Assembly (NCBI RefSeq): GCF_021545335.1
Contig: NZ_CP089312.1
Coordinates: 2,542,001-2,606,000, forward strand
Length of the DNA stretch: 64,000 bases
From: Streptomyces sp. GQFP
GTDB lineage: Bacteria; Actinomycetota; Actinomycetes; Streptomycetales; Streptomycetaceae
Reading direction: 5' to 3'
Shown here: positions 8,278 to 17,400 of the stretch, piece by piece
Numbering within the stretch: position 1 is the stretch's first letter
Layout of the letters: each line of letters starts with the position of its first letter
Made by a program: the position numbers and the translations under genes
The notes under the pieces: generated by a model
Told to the model about the DNA's origin: nothing
Seen by the model: the letters and a program-made list of their open reading frames with translations, nothing else
Databases searched by the model: none

Positions 8278-8994
8278 ATGGACAACAGTAGCGGCGTCGG
8301 CGTTCTGGACAAGGCAGCCCTTGTCCTGAGCGCTCTGGAGTCCGGTCCGGCCACCCTCGCGGGTCTGGTCGCGGCGACCGGACTCGCACGACCCACGGCA
8401 CATCGTCTCGCCGTGGCCTTGGAACACCACCGGATGGTGGCGCGCGACATGCAGGGCCGTTTCATTCTCGGCCCCCGCCTGGCAGAGCTGGCGGCAGCGG
8501 CGGGCGAGGACCGCCTCCTCGCGACAGCGGGCCCGGTGCTCACCCACCTCCGCGACCTGACGGGCGAGAGTGCGCAGCTCTACCGCCGCCAGGGCGACAT
8601 GCGCATCTGCGTCGCAGCGGCCGAGCGCCTCTCGGGCCTCAGGGACACGGTCCCGGTCGGCTCGACGCTCACGATGAAGGCGGGCTCGTCGGCCCAGATC
8701 CTGATGGCGTGGGAGGAGCCGGAGCGCCTGCACCGCGGCCTCCAGGGCGCCCGCTTCACAGCGACAGCGCTGTCGGGCGTACGACGCCGGGGCTGGGCCC
8801 AGTCCATCGGCGAACGCGAACCGGGCGTCGCCTCGGTCTCGGCCCCCGTCCGGGGCCCGTCGAACCGCGTGGTGGCCGCCGTCTCGGTCTCGGGCCCCAT
8901 CGAACGCCTGACCCGCCACCCCGGCCGCATGCACGCCCAGGCGGTCATCGACGCGGCGGCCCGCTTGTCGGAGGCCTTGCGCCGCACGGGCTGA
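8278..8994 (+). CDS. ndgR: IclR-family transcriptional regulator, NdgR type
   Basis: Cytoplasmic DNA-binding regulator of amino-acid genes. MDNSSGVGVLDKAALVLSAL begins the winged helix; the recognition helix is near ATGLARPTAHRLAVALEHH (about residues 38-56). The C-terminal IclR effector domain includes RQGDMRICVAAAERLSGLRD and PVGSTLTMKAGSSAQIL. At 238 aa with a divergent leuCD, it matches the Streptomyces NdgR/AreB regulators, known to control leucine and other amino-acid genes. ATG at 8278 is chosen; the frame is open further upstream but crosses the operator-like region. Confidence 0.92.
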   Translation: MDNSSGVGVLDKAALVLSALESGPATLAGLVAATGLARPTAHRLAVALEHHRMVARDMQGRFILGPRLAELAAAAGEDRLLATAGPVLTHLRDLTGESAQLYRRQGDMRICVAAAERLSGLRDTVPVGSTLTMKAGSSAQILMAWEEPERLHRGLQGARFTATALSGVRRRGWAQSIGEREPGVASVSAPVRGPSNRVVAAVSVSGPIERLTRHPGRMHAQAVIDAAARLSEALRRTG

Positions 8995-9005
8995 CACGTA
9001 CAAAC

Positions 9006-9058
9006 GCCCTCAGGAAGCGGGCCGGCCCCAACGCCGCGGCAGGCCGCTTCCCGAGGGC
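9006..9058. terminator. Hairpin downstream of ndgR
   Basis: gccctcaggaagcgg (9006-9020) pairs with ccgcttcccgagggc (9044-9058) with a single mismatch, starting 12 bp after the ndgR stop. It is a likely terminator. Confidence 0.7.
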
Positions 9059-9090
9059 ACTTCTATGTCAGGGGCGAGGTCACCAACCTA

Positions 9091-9141
9091 GGGGCGCGGG
9101 GAACTGCGCGACCAGCCACAGCGGACCCGCACCCGCAAAAA
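9091..9141 (+). repeat. Dispersed intergenic repeat, GGGGCGCGGGGAACTGCGCG type
   Basis: Copy with ggggcgcggggaactgcgcg then accagccacagcggacccgc, between ndgR and the MerR gene. Same family as the copies near 400, 4637 and 25296. Confidence 0.7.
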
Positions 9142-9232
9142 CAACAGAACCCCAGTGAACCCCATTGGCTAGCGGCGCTATCCGACCACCGCGTGCTTGG
9201 ATCGTGCCGTTGTCCGAGGGAAGGCGCAAGGG

Positions 9233-9874
9233 ATGCGGCTGGCGGAGTTGAGCGAGCGCAGCGGGGTGTCCACCGCGACCATCAAGTACTACCTGCGCGA
9301 AGGCCTGTTGGCGCCCGGCCGCCAGATCAACACGACGACCGCGGAGTACGACGAGGACCATCTGCGCCGTCTGCGTCTGGTGCGCGCGCTGATCCAGGTG
9401 GGCCGTATCCCCGTAGCCACCGCCCGTGAGGTGCTCGGCCATGTCGACGACGAGTCCCTGGGCCGTACGATCCGCCTGGGCGCGGCCCTGTGGGCGTTGC
9501 CGCAGGGCGCCGAACCGGACGAGGAGGACCCGGCCGTGGTCGCCGCCCGCCGGGAGGTCGACCGACTGCTGGCGAACCTCGGCTGGGAGACCGCGCGCGA
9601 GCTGAGCGCGCTCTCCCCCGTGCACCGCTCGCTGGTGGTGGCGGTGGCCGCGCTGATCCGGCTGGGCTATCCCTGGGACGCCGAACTGATGGCGCCGTAC
9701 GCGGAGTTGATGCACCAGGTGGCGAGACGGGACCTGGACTACCTCGAGACGCACGCGTCGGACGCGGAGCGGGTGGAGACGGCGGTCGCGGCGACGGTGC
9801 TCTTCGAACCGGTGCTCACGGCGCTGCACCGGCTGGCCCAGGAGGAGGAGTCGGCACGGCGGTACGGGCTGTAG
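9233..9874 (+). CDS. MerR-family transcriptional regulator
   Basis: MRLAELSERSGVSTATIKYYLREGLLAPG is a classic MerR winged-helix start, with the second element EYDEDHLRRLRLVRALIQVGRIPVATAREV. The ~120-residue C-terminal region is helical and has no cysteine cluster, so a metal sensor is unlikely; the effector is unknown. I prefer ATG at 9233, which sits behind GAGGGAAGG; an upstream ATG at 9197 would add 12 residues. It stands alone and converges on the tRNA cluster. Confidence 0.88.
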   Translation: MRLAELSERSGVSTATIKYYLREGLLAPGRQINTTTAEYDEDHLRRLRLVRALIQVGRIPVATAREVLGHVDDESLGRTIRLGAALWALPQGAEPDEEDPAVVAARREVDRLLANLGWETARELSALSPVHRSLVVAVAALIRLGYPWDAELMAPYAELMHQVARRDLDYLETHASDAERVETAVAATVLFEPVLTALHRLAQEEESARRYGL

Positions 9875-9938
9875 GCAGGGGAGGTAGGGGCAATGCAGAG
9901 TGGCCCCCCGCCGAAGCGGAGGGCCACCTGCACTGACG

Positions 9939-10011
9939 TACCCCCGACCGGATTCGAACCGGCGCTACTGCCGTGAGAGGGCAGCGTGCTAGGCCGCTAC
10001 ACAACGGGGGC
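9939..10011 (-). tRNA. tRNA-Glu (CTC)
   Basis: 73 nt on the minus strand starting gcccccgttgtgtagcggcc. Acceptor stem gcccccg/cgggggt (G-U first pair), T-arm ggttcgaatcc and anticodon loop ctctcac give anticodon CUC. CCA is not encoded. Last of five tRNAs in transcription order. Confidence 0.95.
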
Positions 10012-10055
10012 GAGGATCTTGCAAGCGGTGAAAACTACATCGCCGCAGATCCGAG

Positions 10056-10127
10056 CTGGTCTACCTGGACTCGAACCAAGAATGACGGTACCAGAAACCG
10101 TAGTGTTGCCAATTACACCATAGACCA
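10056..10127 (-). tRNA. tRNA-Gln (CTG)
   Basis: 72 nt on the minus strand starting tggtctatggtgtaattggc. Acceptor tggtcta/tagacca with G discriminator; anticodon loop ttctggt gives CUG; T-arm ggttcgagtcc. CCA is not encoded. Confidence 0.95.
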
Positions 10128-10147
10128 AGGCACTTCAAGGTAAAGCG

Positions 10148-10220
10148 TACCCCCGACCGGATTCGAACCGGCGCTACTGCCGTGAGAGGGCAGCGTGCTA
10201 GGCCGCTACACAACGGGGGC
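10148..10220 (-). tRNA. tRNA-Glu (CTC)
   Basis: Identical over 73 nt to the copy at 9939-10011, with anticodon CUC. Third tRNA in transcription order. Confidence 0.95.
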
Positions 10221-10282
10221 CCTAGCGATCCTGCGTGAGAGTCAGCGGGTGCGACCCGGACTGACCCTCCGAGAAGGATCTG

Positions 10283-10355
10283 TACCCCCGACCGGATTCG
10301 AACCGGCGCTACTGCCGTGAGAGGGCAGCGTGCTAGGCCGCTACACAACGGGGGC
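10283..10355 (-). tRNA. tRNA-Glu (CTC)
   Basis: Third identical 73-nt tRNA-Glu with anticodon CUC. Second tRNA in transcription order. Confidence 0.95.
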
Positions 10356-10404
10356 CTGTGTGGATTCTGATCTCCACGGGTGCAGATTTGAAGCAATCTG
10401 CGAG

Positions 10405-10476
10405 CTGGCCTACCTGGACTCGAACCAAGACTAACGGAACCAGAAACCGTCGTGCTGCCAATTACACCATAGGCCA
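10405..10476 (-). tRNA. tRNA-Gln (CTG)
   Basis: 72 nt, starting tggcctatggtgtaattggc. It differs from the other tRNA-Gln in the acceptor stem (tggccta/taggcca) and anticodon stem (acgacggtttctggttccgt), while keeping anticodon CUG. First tRNA of the array. Confidence 0.95.
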
Positions 10477-10567
10477 CTGGAACGCCAGCCCCTGCGGAGC
10501 TTTTGTTCTAGCTTGCACCTCCGGTTCCCGGCCTTTCGGCCCGCTCTCCGGCGGCGCAGGAAGAACA

Positions 10568-10801
10568 TTACCCGAAGGTGGACGGCGCTCCAAAACGGGT
10601 ATCGGCGCCGAGGAGCGCGGGGAGTTCGGCGAGCGAGGCGATCCGGTGCGGGCCCTCGGATGCCTGCTCCGCACCGACGAGGCCGTCGCGGTCGATCCAC
10701 ACGGCTCGGCCGCGCACAGGACGGACTCGAACCGGTCGCGGACGCCGAGCACGCGCAGCTTGCGGTCCTGTACGCGGATGCTGGAGTTGGAGAGCACCCG
10801 T
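10568..10801 (-). pseudogene. Decayed HAD-family hydrolase remnant
   Basis: Read on the minus strand, one frame encodes VLSNSSIRVQDRKLRVLGV then RDRFESVLCAAE, the HAD motif II region ('LSNSS') and following helix. A different frame downstream gives AVWIDRDGLVGAE, then EGPHRIASLAELPALLG, and stops at 10568-10570; this is the usual HAD C-terminus. The N-terminal DxD motif and the middle part carrying the motif III Lys and motif IV Asp are missing, and the two pieces are joined out of frame near 10705. A HAD hydrolase gene commonly sits between gltX and these tRNAs in Streptomyces, so this looks like its relic. Confidence 0.65.
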
Positions 10802-10866
10802 GCCGGTGGCTGGAGGCTCGGGGATTGTCCCCGATGGATACAGCCGTGGGCTGGCACACTGGGTGC

Positions 10867-11151
10867 ATGAGTGAGTACCGAGTCCAGTTCACCGTCGAGG
10901 CCCGTGCGACCTACGACGGCCTGCCCGGCGAACGTCGAGCCCAGCTGGACAGGGCTGTGCGGGTGCTGTCGCGTGACCCCTTCCGCAAGGCTGCGACGGC
11001 GCAACTCGGCCCCGACGAACATCTCCGGAAGGCGTACGTAGCCGCCGGCGTGATGCTGGAGTACATGGTCGCGGGGGCCATCATGGTCATCGTCGTACTG
11101 GAGATCTTCGACGAGTTCACGTACCTGATCGACGAGAACGACGCGGTCTGA
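10867..11151 (+). CDS. RelE/ParE-like toxin-fold protein, orphan (94 aa)
   Basis: MSEYRVQFTVEARATYDGLP, with LDRAVRVLSRDPF and a closing MVIVVLEIFDEFTYLIDE, gives the alternating helix-strand layout of RelE/ParE toxins. The EYMVAGAIMVIVVLEIFD strand pair is typical. No antitoxin-sized partner is visible on either side: upstream is the HAD relic and downstream is convergent gltX. It may be a solitary toxin, a diverged non-toxic member, or a recent insertion. The ATG at 10867 gives the domain cleanly; the frame is open farther upstream but that part is Arg-rich and antisense to the HAD relic. Confidence 0.6.
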   Translation: MSEYRVQFTVEARATYDGLPGERRAQLDRAVRVLSRDPFRKAATAQLGPDEHLRKAYVAAGVMLEYMVAGAIMVIVVLEIFDEFTYLIDENDAV

Positions 11152-11214
11152 ACCGCACGTTCGAGGGGCGGCACCCGGAACTACCGGGTCCCGCCCCTCG
11201 CGTGTGCCTGGGTG

Positions 11215-12699
11215 TTACGCCGCCAGCTTGGACAGCGCCGCGTCGATCCGGGCCAGCGTCTTCTCCTTGCCCAGGACTTCCAGGGACTCGAAGAGGGGCA
11301 GGCCGATCGTGCGGCCGGTGACGGCTACGCGGACCGGGGCCTGGGCCTTGCCGAGCTTGAGGCCGTGGGCCTCGCCGACGGCCAGGACGGCCTCCTTCAG
11401 GGACTCGGGGGACGTCCAGTCGGCCGCCTCCAGCTTCTCCCGCGCCGTGATCAGGAGGGCGTCGCTGCCCTCCTTCATGGCCTTCGTCCAGGACGCCTCG
11501 TCGGTGGCCGGCTCGGGCAGGAACAGGAAGTCGACGTTGTCCGTGATCTCCGAGAGGACCTTGAGGCGGGTCTGGGCGTGCGGGGCGATCGCCTGCCACT
11601 TCGCCTCGTCGAAGGCCTCCGGCGCCCAGGGCGCGAAGGGTGCCTGGAGCCAGGGTGCGCAGCGCTCCGTGAAGTCCTTCACGTCCAGCAGCCGGATGTG
11701 GTCGGCGTTGATCGCCTCGCACTTCTTCAGGTCGAAGCGGGCCGGGTTGGGGTTCACGTCCGACACGTCGAAGGCGGCGACCATCTCGTCGATCGAGAAG
11801 ACGTCCTGGTCCGCCGAGAGCGACCAGCCGAGGAGGGAGAGGTAGTTGAGCAGGCCCTCGGGGAGGAAACCGCGCTCCCTGTAGAGGTTCAGGGACGACT
11901 CCGGGTCGCGCTTCGAGAGCTTCTTGTTGCCCTCGCCCATCACGTACGGCAGGTGCCCGAAGGAGGGGATCTGCTTCGCGATGCCCAGTTCGATCAGCGC
12001 CTTGTACAGGGCGATCTGGCGCGGCGTCGACGACAGCAGGTCCTCGCCGCGCAGGACGTGCGTGATCTCCATCAGCGCGTCGTCCACCGGGTTGACCAGC
12101 GTGTACAGGGGCGCGCCGTTGGCTCGTACGATCCCGTAGTCCGGGACGTTCTCCGGGGTGAACGTCAGTTCGCCGCGGACCAGGTCCGTGAAGGTGATCG
12201 TCTCGTCGGGCATCCGGAAGCGGACGATGGGCGTGCGGCCCTCGGCGGTGTACGCGGACACCTGCTCGTCGGTCAGGGCGCGGCAGTGGCCGTCGTACCC
12301 GGAGGGCCGGCCGGCCGCACGGGCGGCGTCGCGGCGGGTGTCCAGCTCCTCCGTGGAGCAGTAGCAGTAGTACGCGTGGCCCGCTTCCAGGAGCTTGGCC
12401 GCCACGTCCTTGTAGGTGTCCATGCGCTGCGACTGGCGGTACGGCGCGTGCGGGCCGCCGATCTCGGGGCCCTCGTCCCAGTCGAAGCCCAGCCAGCGCA
12501 GCGAGGACAGCAGCTGCTCGTACGACTCCTCGGAGTCGCGGGCCGCGTCGGTGTCCTCGATGCGGAAGACGAACGTGCCGCCGGTGTGGCGGGCGTACGC
12601 CCAGTTGAACAGGGCCGTACGGACCAGGCCCACGTGGGGGTTACCGGTGGGCGACGGGCAGAACCGTACTCGGACGGCGGGGGCGGGTGCGCTAGCCAC
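11215..12699 (-). CDS. gltX: Glutamyl-tRNA synthetase
   Basis: Class I aminoacyl-tRNA synthetase charging tRNA-Glu (in actinobacteria usually also tRNA-Gln, which is then amidated by GatCAB). The HIGH-type motif is [19 protein letters not shown] and the KMSKS-type motif is [11 protein letters not shown]. The C-terminal anticodon-binding domain is full length. GTG at 12699 ([13 protein letters not shown]) is chosen: AAGG lies ~12 bp upstream, whereas the TTG at 12708 has it abutting. It overlaps the upstream FAH-family gene by 8 bp. Proximity to three tRNA-Glu and two tRNA-Gln genes is functionally neat. Confidence 0.96.
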   Translation of the reverse strand: MASAPAPAVRVRFCPSPTGNPHVGLVRTALFNWAYARHTGGTFVFRIEDTDAARDSEESYEQLLSSLRWLGFDWDEGPEIGGPHAPYRQSQRMDTYKDVAAKLLEAGHAYYCYCSTEELDTRRDAARAAGRPSGYDGHCRALTDEQVSAYTAEGRTPIVRFRMPDETITFTDLVRGELTFTPENVPDYGIVRANGAPLYTLVNPVDDALMEITHVLRGEDLLSSTPRQIALYKALIELGIAKQIPSFGHLPYVMGEGNKKLSKRDPESSLNLYRERGFLPEGLLNYLSLLGWSLSADQDVFSIDEMVAAFDVSDVNPNPARFDLKKCEAINADHIRLLDVKDFTERCAPWLQAPFAPWAPEAFDEAKWQAIAPHAQTRLKVLSEITDNVDFLFLPEPATDEASWTKAMKEGSDALLITAREKLEAADWTSPESLKEAVLAVGEAHGLKLGKAQAPVRVAVTGRTIGLPLFESLEVLGKEKTLARIDAALSKLAA

Positions 12700-13471
12700 G
12701 CTTGACAACCTTGTTGGTGAGAGTGCCGATGCCTTCGATGGTGACGGCGACCTCGTCGCCGACGGTGAGCGGTCCGACGCCTGCCGGGGTGCCCGTGAGG
12801 ATCACGTCGCCGGGGAGCAGCGTCATGGCCTCGGTGATGTTGACGATCAGGTCCTCGATGGAGTGGATCATCTCGCTCGTACGGCCCAGTTGGCGCTGTT
12901 CGCCGTTGACCGTGAGCTGGATCGTCAGGTCGGACGGGTCGAGGTCCGTTTCCACCCAGGGGCCGAGGGGGCACGACGTGTCGAAGCCCTTTGCGCGCGC
13001 CCACTGCTTCTCGCGCTTCTGGACGTCCCGCGCGGTGACGTCGTTGGCGCAGGTGTAGCCGAAGATCACGTCCTTGACTCGCTCCCGCGGGACTTCGCGG
13101 CACATGCGGCCGATGACCACGGCCAGCTCGGCCTCGTGATGTACCTCGCTGGAGAAGGACGGGTACTGGATCTCGCCGCCGGAGGCGATCATCGAGGTGG
13201 CCGGTTTGAAGAAGGCGAACGGCGCGTCGGGGATCTCGTTGCCGAGTTCCTTCGCGTGGTCGGCGTAGTTGCGCCCGAACGCCACGATCTTGTGGCCGAT
13301 GACCGGGGGCAGCAGCTTGACCTTGTCCAGGGGGACCTTGACACCACTGAGCTCGAAGTCGGTGCCGTACGGAATGCCCTTGATGATGTCCAGGACTAGT
13401 TCGTCCGGCTTGTCGCCCTCGACCGCGCCGAAGGCGACGTTCCCGTCGATGGAGAATCTGGCGATGCGCAC
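12692..13471 (-). CDS. Fumarylacetoacetate hydrolase (FAH) family protein
   Basis: 259 aa with FAH-superfamily landmarks: [29 protein letters not shown] (metal-binding Glu residues), [15 protein letters not shown] and [19 protein letters not shown]. Family members cleave or decarboxylate beta-diketo acids or act as oxaloacetate decarboxylases or hydratases; the substrate here cannot be assigned. Starts [20 protein letters not shown] at 13471. The stop overlaps the gltX start, so the two form an operon. Confidence 0.9.
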   Translation of the reverse strand: MRIARFSIDGNVAFGAVEGDKPDELVLDIIKGIPYGTDFELSGVKVPLDKVKLLPPVIGHKIVAFGRNYADHAKELGNEIPDAPFAFFKPATSMIASGGEIQYPSFSSEVHHEAELAVVIGRMCREVPRERVKDVIFGYTCANDVTARDVQKREKQWARAKGFDTSCPLGPWVETDLDPSDLTIQLTVNGEQRQLGRTSEMIHSIEDLIVNITEAMTLLPGDVILTGTPAGVGPLTVGDEVAVTIEGIGTLTNKVVKRG

Positions 13472-13622
13472 GGGATTCCTGCGCCCCTCTGCTGGTCCGG
13501 CTGGAGTCTGACGCTCCAGGCTAACGCGCCGGGGGCGGACACCCCGCGCAATAAGCGAGGCGCCCTTGACACACAGGCATTCACAGGGTCCGCCCTGAAT
13601 GACAGGGCGGCACTCGCGCGTA

Positions 13623-13811
13623 CTACTCGGCGACGGAGGCCGCGACCGGGGCTTCCATGAGGATGGTGCGGCGGGGGTTGGCGGTCTGGGTGGGGAGGTC
13701 TACGGAGTGCTCCGGCTGCTCGACGGGCGTCAGTTCGTCGGCGTCCGTGAGGTGGGCCAGCGTCGTGCGCCGCGGGTTTGCGATGTTGTGGAACATCGTC
13801 GTCGTCTTCAC
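13623..13811 (-). CDS. Small peptide (62 aa) with duplicated ANPRRT-x-L motif
   Basis: GTG at 13811 follows GAGGA with 8 bp spacing and opens VKTTTMFHNIANPRRTTLAH. The motif recurs as TANPRRTILMEAPVAA near the C-terminus, separated by an acidic linker (DADELTPVEQPEHSVD). No transmembrane segment or known domain is seen. It is divergent from cvnA of the first conservon. An upstream in-frame ATG at 13895 would add a Thr/Arg-rich stretch without an RBS. Function unknown. The peptide size and internal motif repeat invite comparison with precursor peptides, but no modifying enzyme is adjacent. Confidence 0.6.
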   Translation of the reverse strand: MKTTTMFHNIANPRRTTLAHLTDADELTPVEQPEHSVDLPTQTANPRRTILMEAPVAASVAE

Positions 13812-14420
13812 TGTTGTAGTCCTCGACCCTGTCGTGTCCGGGCGCTCGGCGGGGCGGAGAGCCGCCGTCCGCGCGCGGGTTGTCGGATTTGCCATCCCTG
13901 TAAAGCGTCAGGCTAAACATCCGATTCCCCGGGGAAGTCACGGAGACCCCTTGAACGGCGTGTGAGTTTGCTCACGAGTCCATGGGCAAACCGGTCAATC
14001 CCGGCCTTCAAGTCCCCCTCACGAAACGGACATTGCTCCACTGAAGCTCTCATTCCGCTCCTGATCATGGCGACCTGGACACCGCGACTATCCATGCAAC
14101 TCGTGGAACTCCGTCCTTTATGTGCGGGTTCACTCTGCACGCCTCGTAACGCGACGCTCACAAGGCGTCATCGTCGTCACACCGTGACCCATTGGCCTTG
14201 TTGGAGATCCGGCACTGTGCTGGAATTCCACGGACCGCCGCGGGATACGAGCCGGCGCACAGGGGGCGCGACGCAGCGCCGAGCGGCGGCACGTAAGGGG
14301 GAACCAGCGCCGGGTTACTCAACGACCACCATGGGGGGCGTATTTCAGGGCGCCCCCTATACGCCGACACCGTCCGTCCGTTCACGCGGAGGGGCGCCTG
14401 GTCCAGAGGTTGCGACGCTA
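13812..14420. other. Long intergenic/leader region of the first conservon
   Basis: About 600 bp lies between the divergent peptide gene and the preferred cvnA start. It is moderately lower in GC than its surroundings at 13900-14200. It contains a hairpin gggggcg (14334-14340)/cgccccc (14351-14357) 64 bp before the start and a small gtgag/ctcac dyad at 13962-13975. The cvnA frame is open through most of it (candidate starts 13962 and ATG 14331), so part could be coding, but the translated stretch is compositionally unlike the protein. Confidence 0.5.
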
Positions 14421-17400
14421 GTGCAGGGACGTTTCAAGAGGGATGGCAGCGCTTCGGCGGAGCCGGAGCCACACAACGGAGCCGGTAACGGTTCCTCCCC
14501 CCAGCACGCCCAGAACCCGGGCCAGGCAGCTCTGACCGGCGACAACGGCGAGCGGTCGACGCGCCTCGGCAGTGGTGCGCCCGGCGGGCCCGGCGGCAAG
14601 GGCGCGGTCACCGGCGCCCCCTCGGCCGCTCCGCCACCGGTGAAGCCGGCCAAGGGCCCGAGCGGCCCCGGTACGCGAATAGCCCTGCGGAACTGGCGGA
14701 TCTCGACCCGTCTGGTCTCGCTGCTCGCGCTCCCCGTGGTCGCCGCGACCTCGCTCGGTGCGCTGCGCATCAGCGACAACATGGACGACATCCAGCAGCT
14801 CGACAACATGCGGCTGCTGACGGACATCACCAAGCAGGCGACCGAGCTGTCCGCCGCGCTCCAGGAGGAGCGCGACCAGTCGGCCGGTCCCCTCGCGCAC
14901 GGCGCGCCCGCCACGGACTACAGCGTCAAGGGCGTACGCGAGAAGACCGACCGGGCCCTCGCCAACTTCATCGACGGCTCCGAAGAGATCGACACCGCCA
15001 GCAAGAACGGCAACCTGGAGGGTGTCCGCGACAGCCTGGTGGGTCTCGTCGGTGAGCTGGCCAACATCAGCGAGATCCGCAGCAGCGCCTACGAGGACCC
15101 GGACAACTCGACGCAGACGGTCGAGTCCTACCACCGGCTGATCACCCAGCTGCTCGACCTCTCCCAGGACATGGCCGAGGCGACCAGCAACCCCGAGATG
15201 ATCACCCGTACCCGCTCCCTGGCCGCGTTCTCCTCGGCCAAGGAGTACGCGTCCATCCAGCGCGCGGTCATCGCGGCGGCACTGCCCGAGGACAACAAGA
15301 CCGTCGGCGACCTCTCGGAGAACGACCGGCTCTACGCCGATTCCGCGCTGAGCAGCCAGGAATCCGAGCTGGACAGCTTCAAGAGCATCTACGGCGACGG
15401 CGCCGAGGAAATGCTCCAGTCGATCGACGAGGGCAACCCGACGATCACCGCGGCCGACCTCTACGCCAAGCGCATCCTGCAGAGCAGGGACGGCATCCAG
15501 GGGCTGCAGAAGCGCTCCTACAAGGACTGGATCGACGACGACTCGGCCAAGATCCTTCAGATGAAGAAGATCGAGCTGACGCTCCTCAACGAGATGGAGC
15601 AGAAGGCTCGTGAACTGCGCAACGAAGCCGAGCAGGAAGCGATCGTCTCCGGTGCGCTGATCCTGCTCGTCCTCGGTGTCTCGCTGGTCGGCGCCTTCGT
15701 CGTCGCCCGGTCCATGATCCGCTCGCTGCGCCGCCTCCAGGACACCGCGACCAAGGTCGCCCAGGACCGGCTGCCCGAGCTGGTCAAGCAGCTCTCGGAG
15801 TCGGACCCGCAGGACGTCGACACCTCCGTCGAGTCGGTCGGTGTGCACTCCCGGGACGAGATCGGCCAGGTGGCCGCGGCCTTCGACGACGTGCACCGCG
15901 AGGCCGTCCGCCTCGCCGCCGAGCAGGCCCTCCTCCGGGGCAACGTCAACGCGATGTTCACCAACCTCTCGCGCCGCTCCCAGGGCCTCATCCAGCGTCA
16001 ACTCTCGCTCATCTCCGAACTGGAGTCCCGCGAGGCCGACCCGGACCAGCTGTCCTCGCTCTTCAAGCTCGACCACCTCGCGACCCGTATGCGCCGGAAC
16101 GGCGAGAACCTTCTCGTCCTCGCCGGTGAAGAGCCCGGCCGCCGCTGGACCCGTCCGGTCCCGCTGGTCGACGTGCTCCGCGCCGCCGCCTCCGAGGTGG
16201 AGCAGTACGAGCGCATCGAACTGTCGTCCGTGCCGACCACCGAGGTCGCCGGCCGAGTGGTCAACGACCTCGTGCACCTCCTCGCCGAGCTGCTGGAGAA
16301 CGCCACGTCGTTCTCCTCCCCGCAGACCAAGGTCAAGGTCACCGGTCACGCGCTGCCCGACGGCCGCGTCCTGATCGAGATCCACGACACCGGCATCGGC
16401 CTCTCCCCCGAGGACCTCGCCGCGATCAACGAGCGGCTCGCCGCACCGCCCACCGTGGACGTGTCGGTCTCCCGCCGCATGGGTCTGTTCGTGGTCGGCC
16501 GCCTCTCGCAGCGCCACGGCATCCGGATCCAGCTGCGTCCCTCCGACTCCGGTGGTACGACCGCGCTGGTCATGCTCCCCGTCGACGTCGCCCAGGGCGG
16601 CAAGAAGCCCGCTCCGGGCAAGCCCGGCCAGGGTGCCCCCCAGGGCGGACCCGCCGCCGCGCAGGCCGCCGCCGGTGTGGCCGCGGCCCGCCGGGGCGCC
16701 GGCCAGGGTGCTCCCGCCGGTGGCGGACTCCTCGGCGCCGGTGCCGCTCCGCGCGGCCAGGTCGGCTCCGGCCAGGGACCGCGGGCCGCGCTGCCCGGCC
16801 GGGACTCGGGCGGTCGCCCGGGTGGACCCGGCGGAGCGCCGCGTGGACCGCAGGGTCCGGGCGCACCGCAGCAGGGCGGCAGGCCGGCTCCGGCCGGTGC
16901 CAGTGCGGGTGGCCTGAGCGGCTTCGGCGGCCAGGCGCCGGGTGCTCCGCAGGGCATGCAGGCCGCCGGTGGCTTCGGTGACGGTCCGGGCGCACGCCAG
17001 GGCCAGGACGCCTTCGGCAACAGCACCTCACGTCAGGACGGCTTCGGCGGCTCGCGCGGCCCCGTACCCCCGCAGCGCCCGGAGGGCCAGGGCGGCGGGC
17101 GTCGTCCGCAGCTTCCGCCGCGTGGCGGTGCGGCCCGTCCGGAGCTGCCCGGCGGCAACGGCAACGCGCCGTCGCGGCCGAGCTGGAGCGACGAGAACGC
17201 GCAGCCTCCGGTGCCGCGTGCCTCGCTGGACACCCCGCGCGGTCACGAGGAGCCGGACTCCACCTCGCGGATGCCTCGCATCGACAGCCGCCAGGACCCG
17301 GCCGCGACCTCGGAGATGCCGGCGCTTCCGCGCATCGACGATCTCCAGAACCCGGCCGCCACCTCCGAGTTCGCCCGCCCCGACTTCAACGCCCCGCGTC

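Noticed and set aside
9939..10476. Integration site (att) of an element in the tRNA array
   Set aside because: All five tRNAs are intact and no partial tRNA duplicate or integrase gene is nearby.
10867..11151. Complete type II toxin-antitoxin pair
   Set aside because: Only the toxin-fold ORF is present; no antitoxin-sized ORF overlaps it on either side.
14418..16517. 699-codon open frame antisense to the first cvnA
   Set aside because: Same GC-driven artefact; composition is repetitive and no RBS is present.
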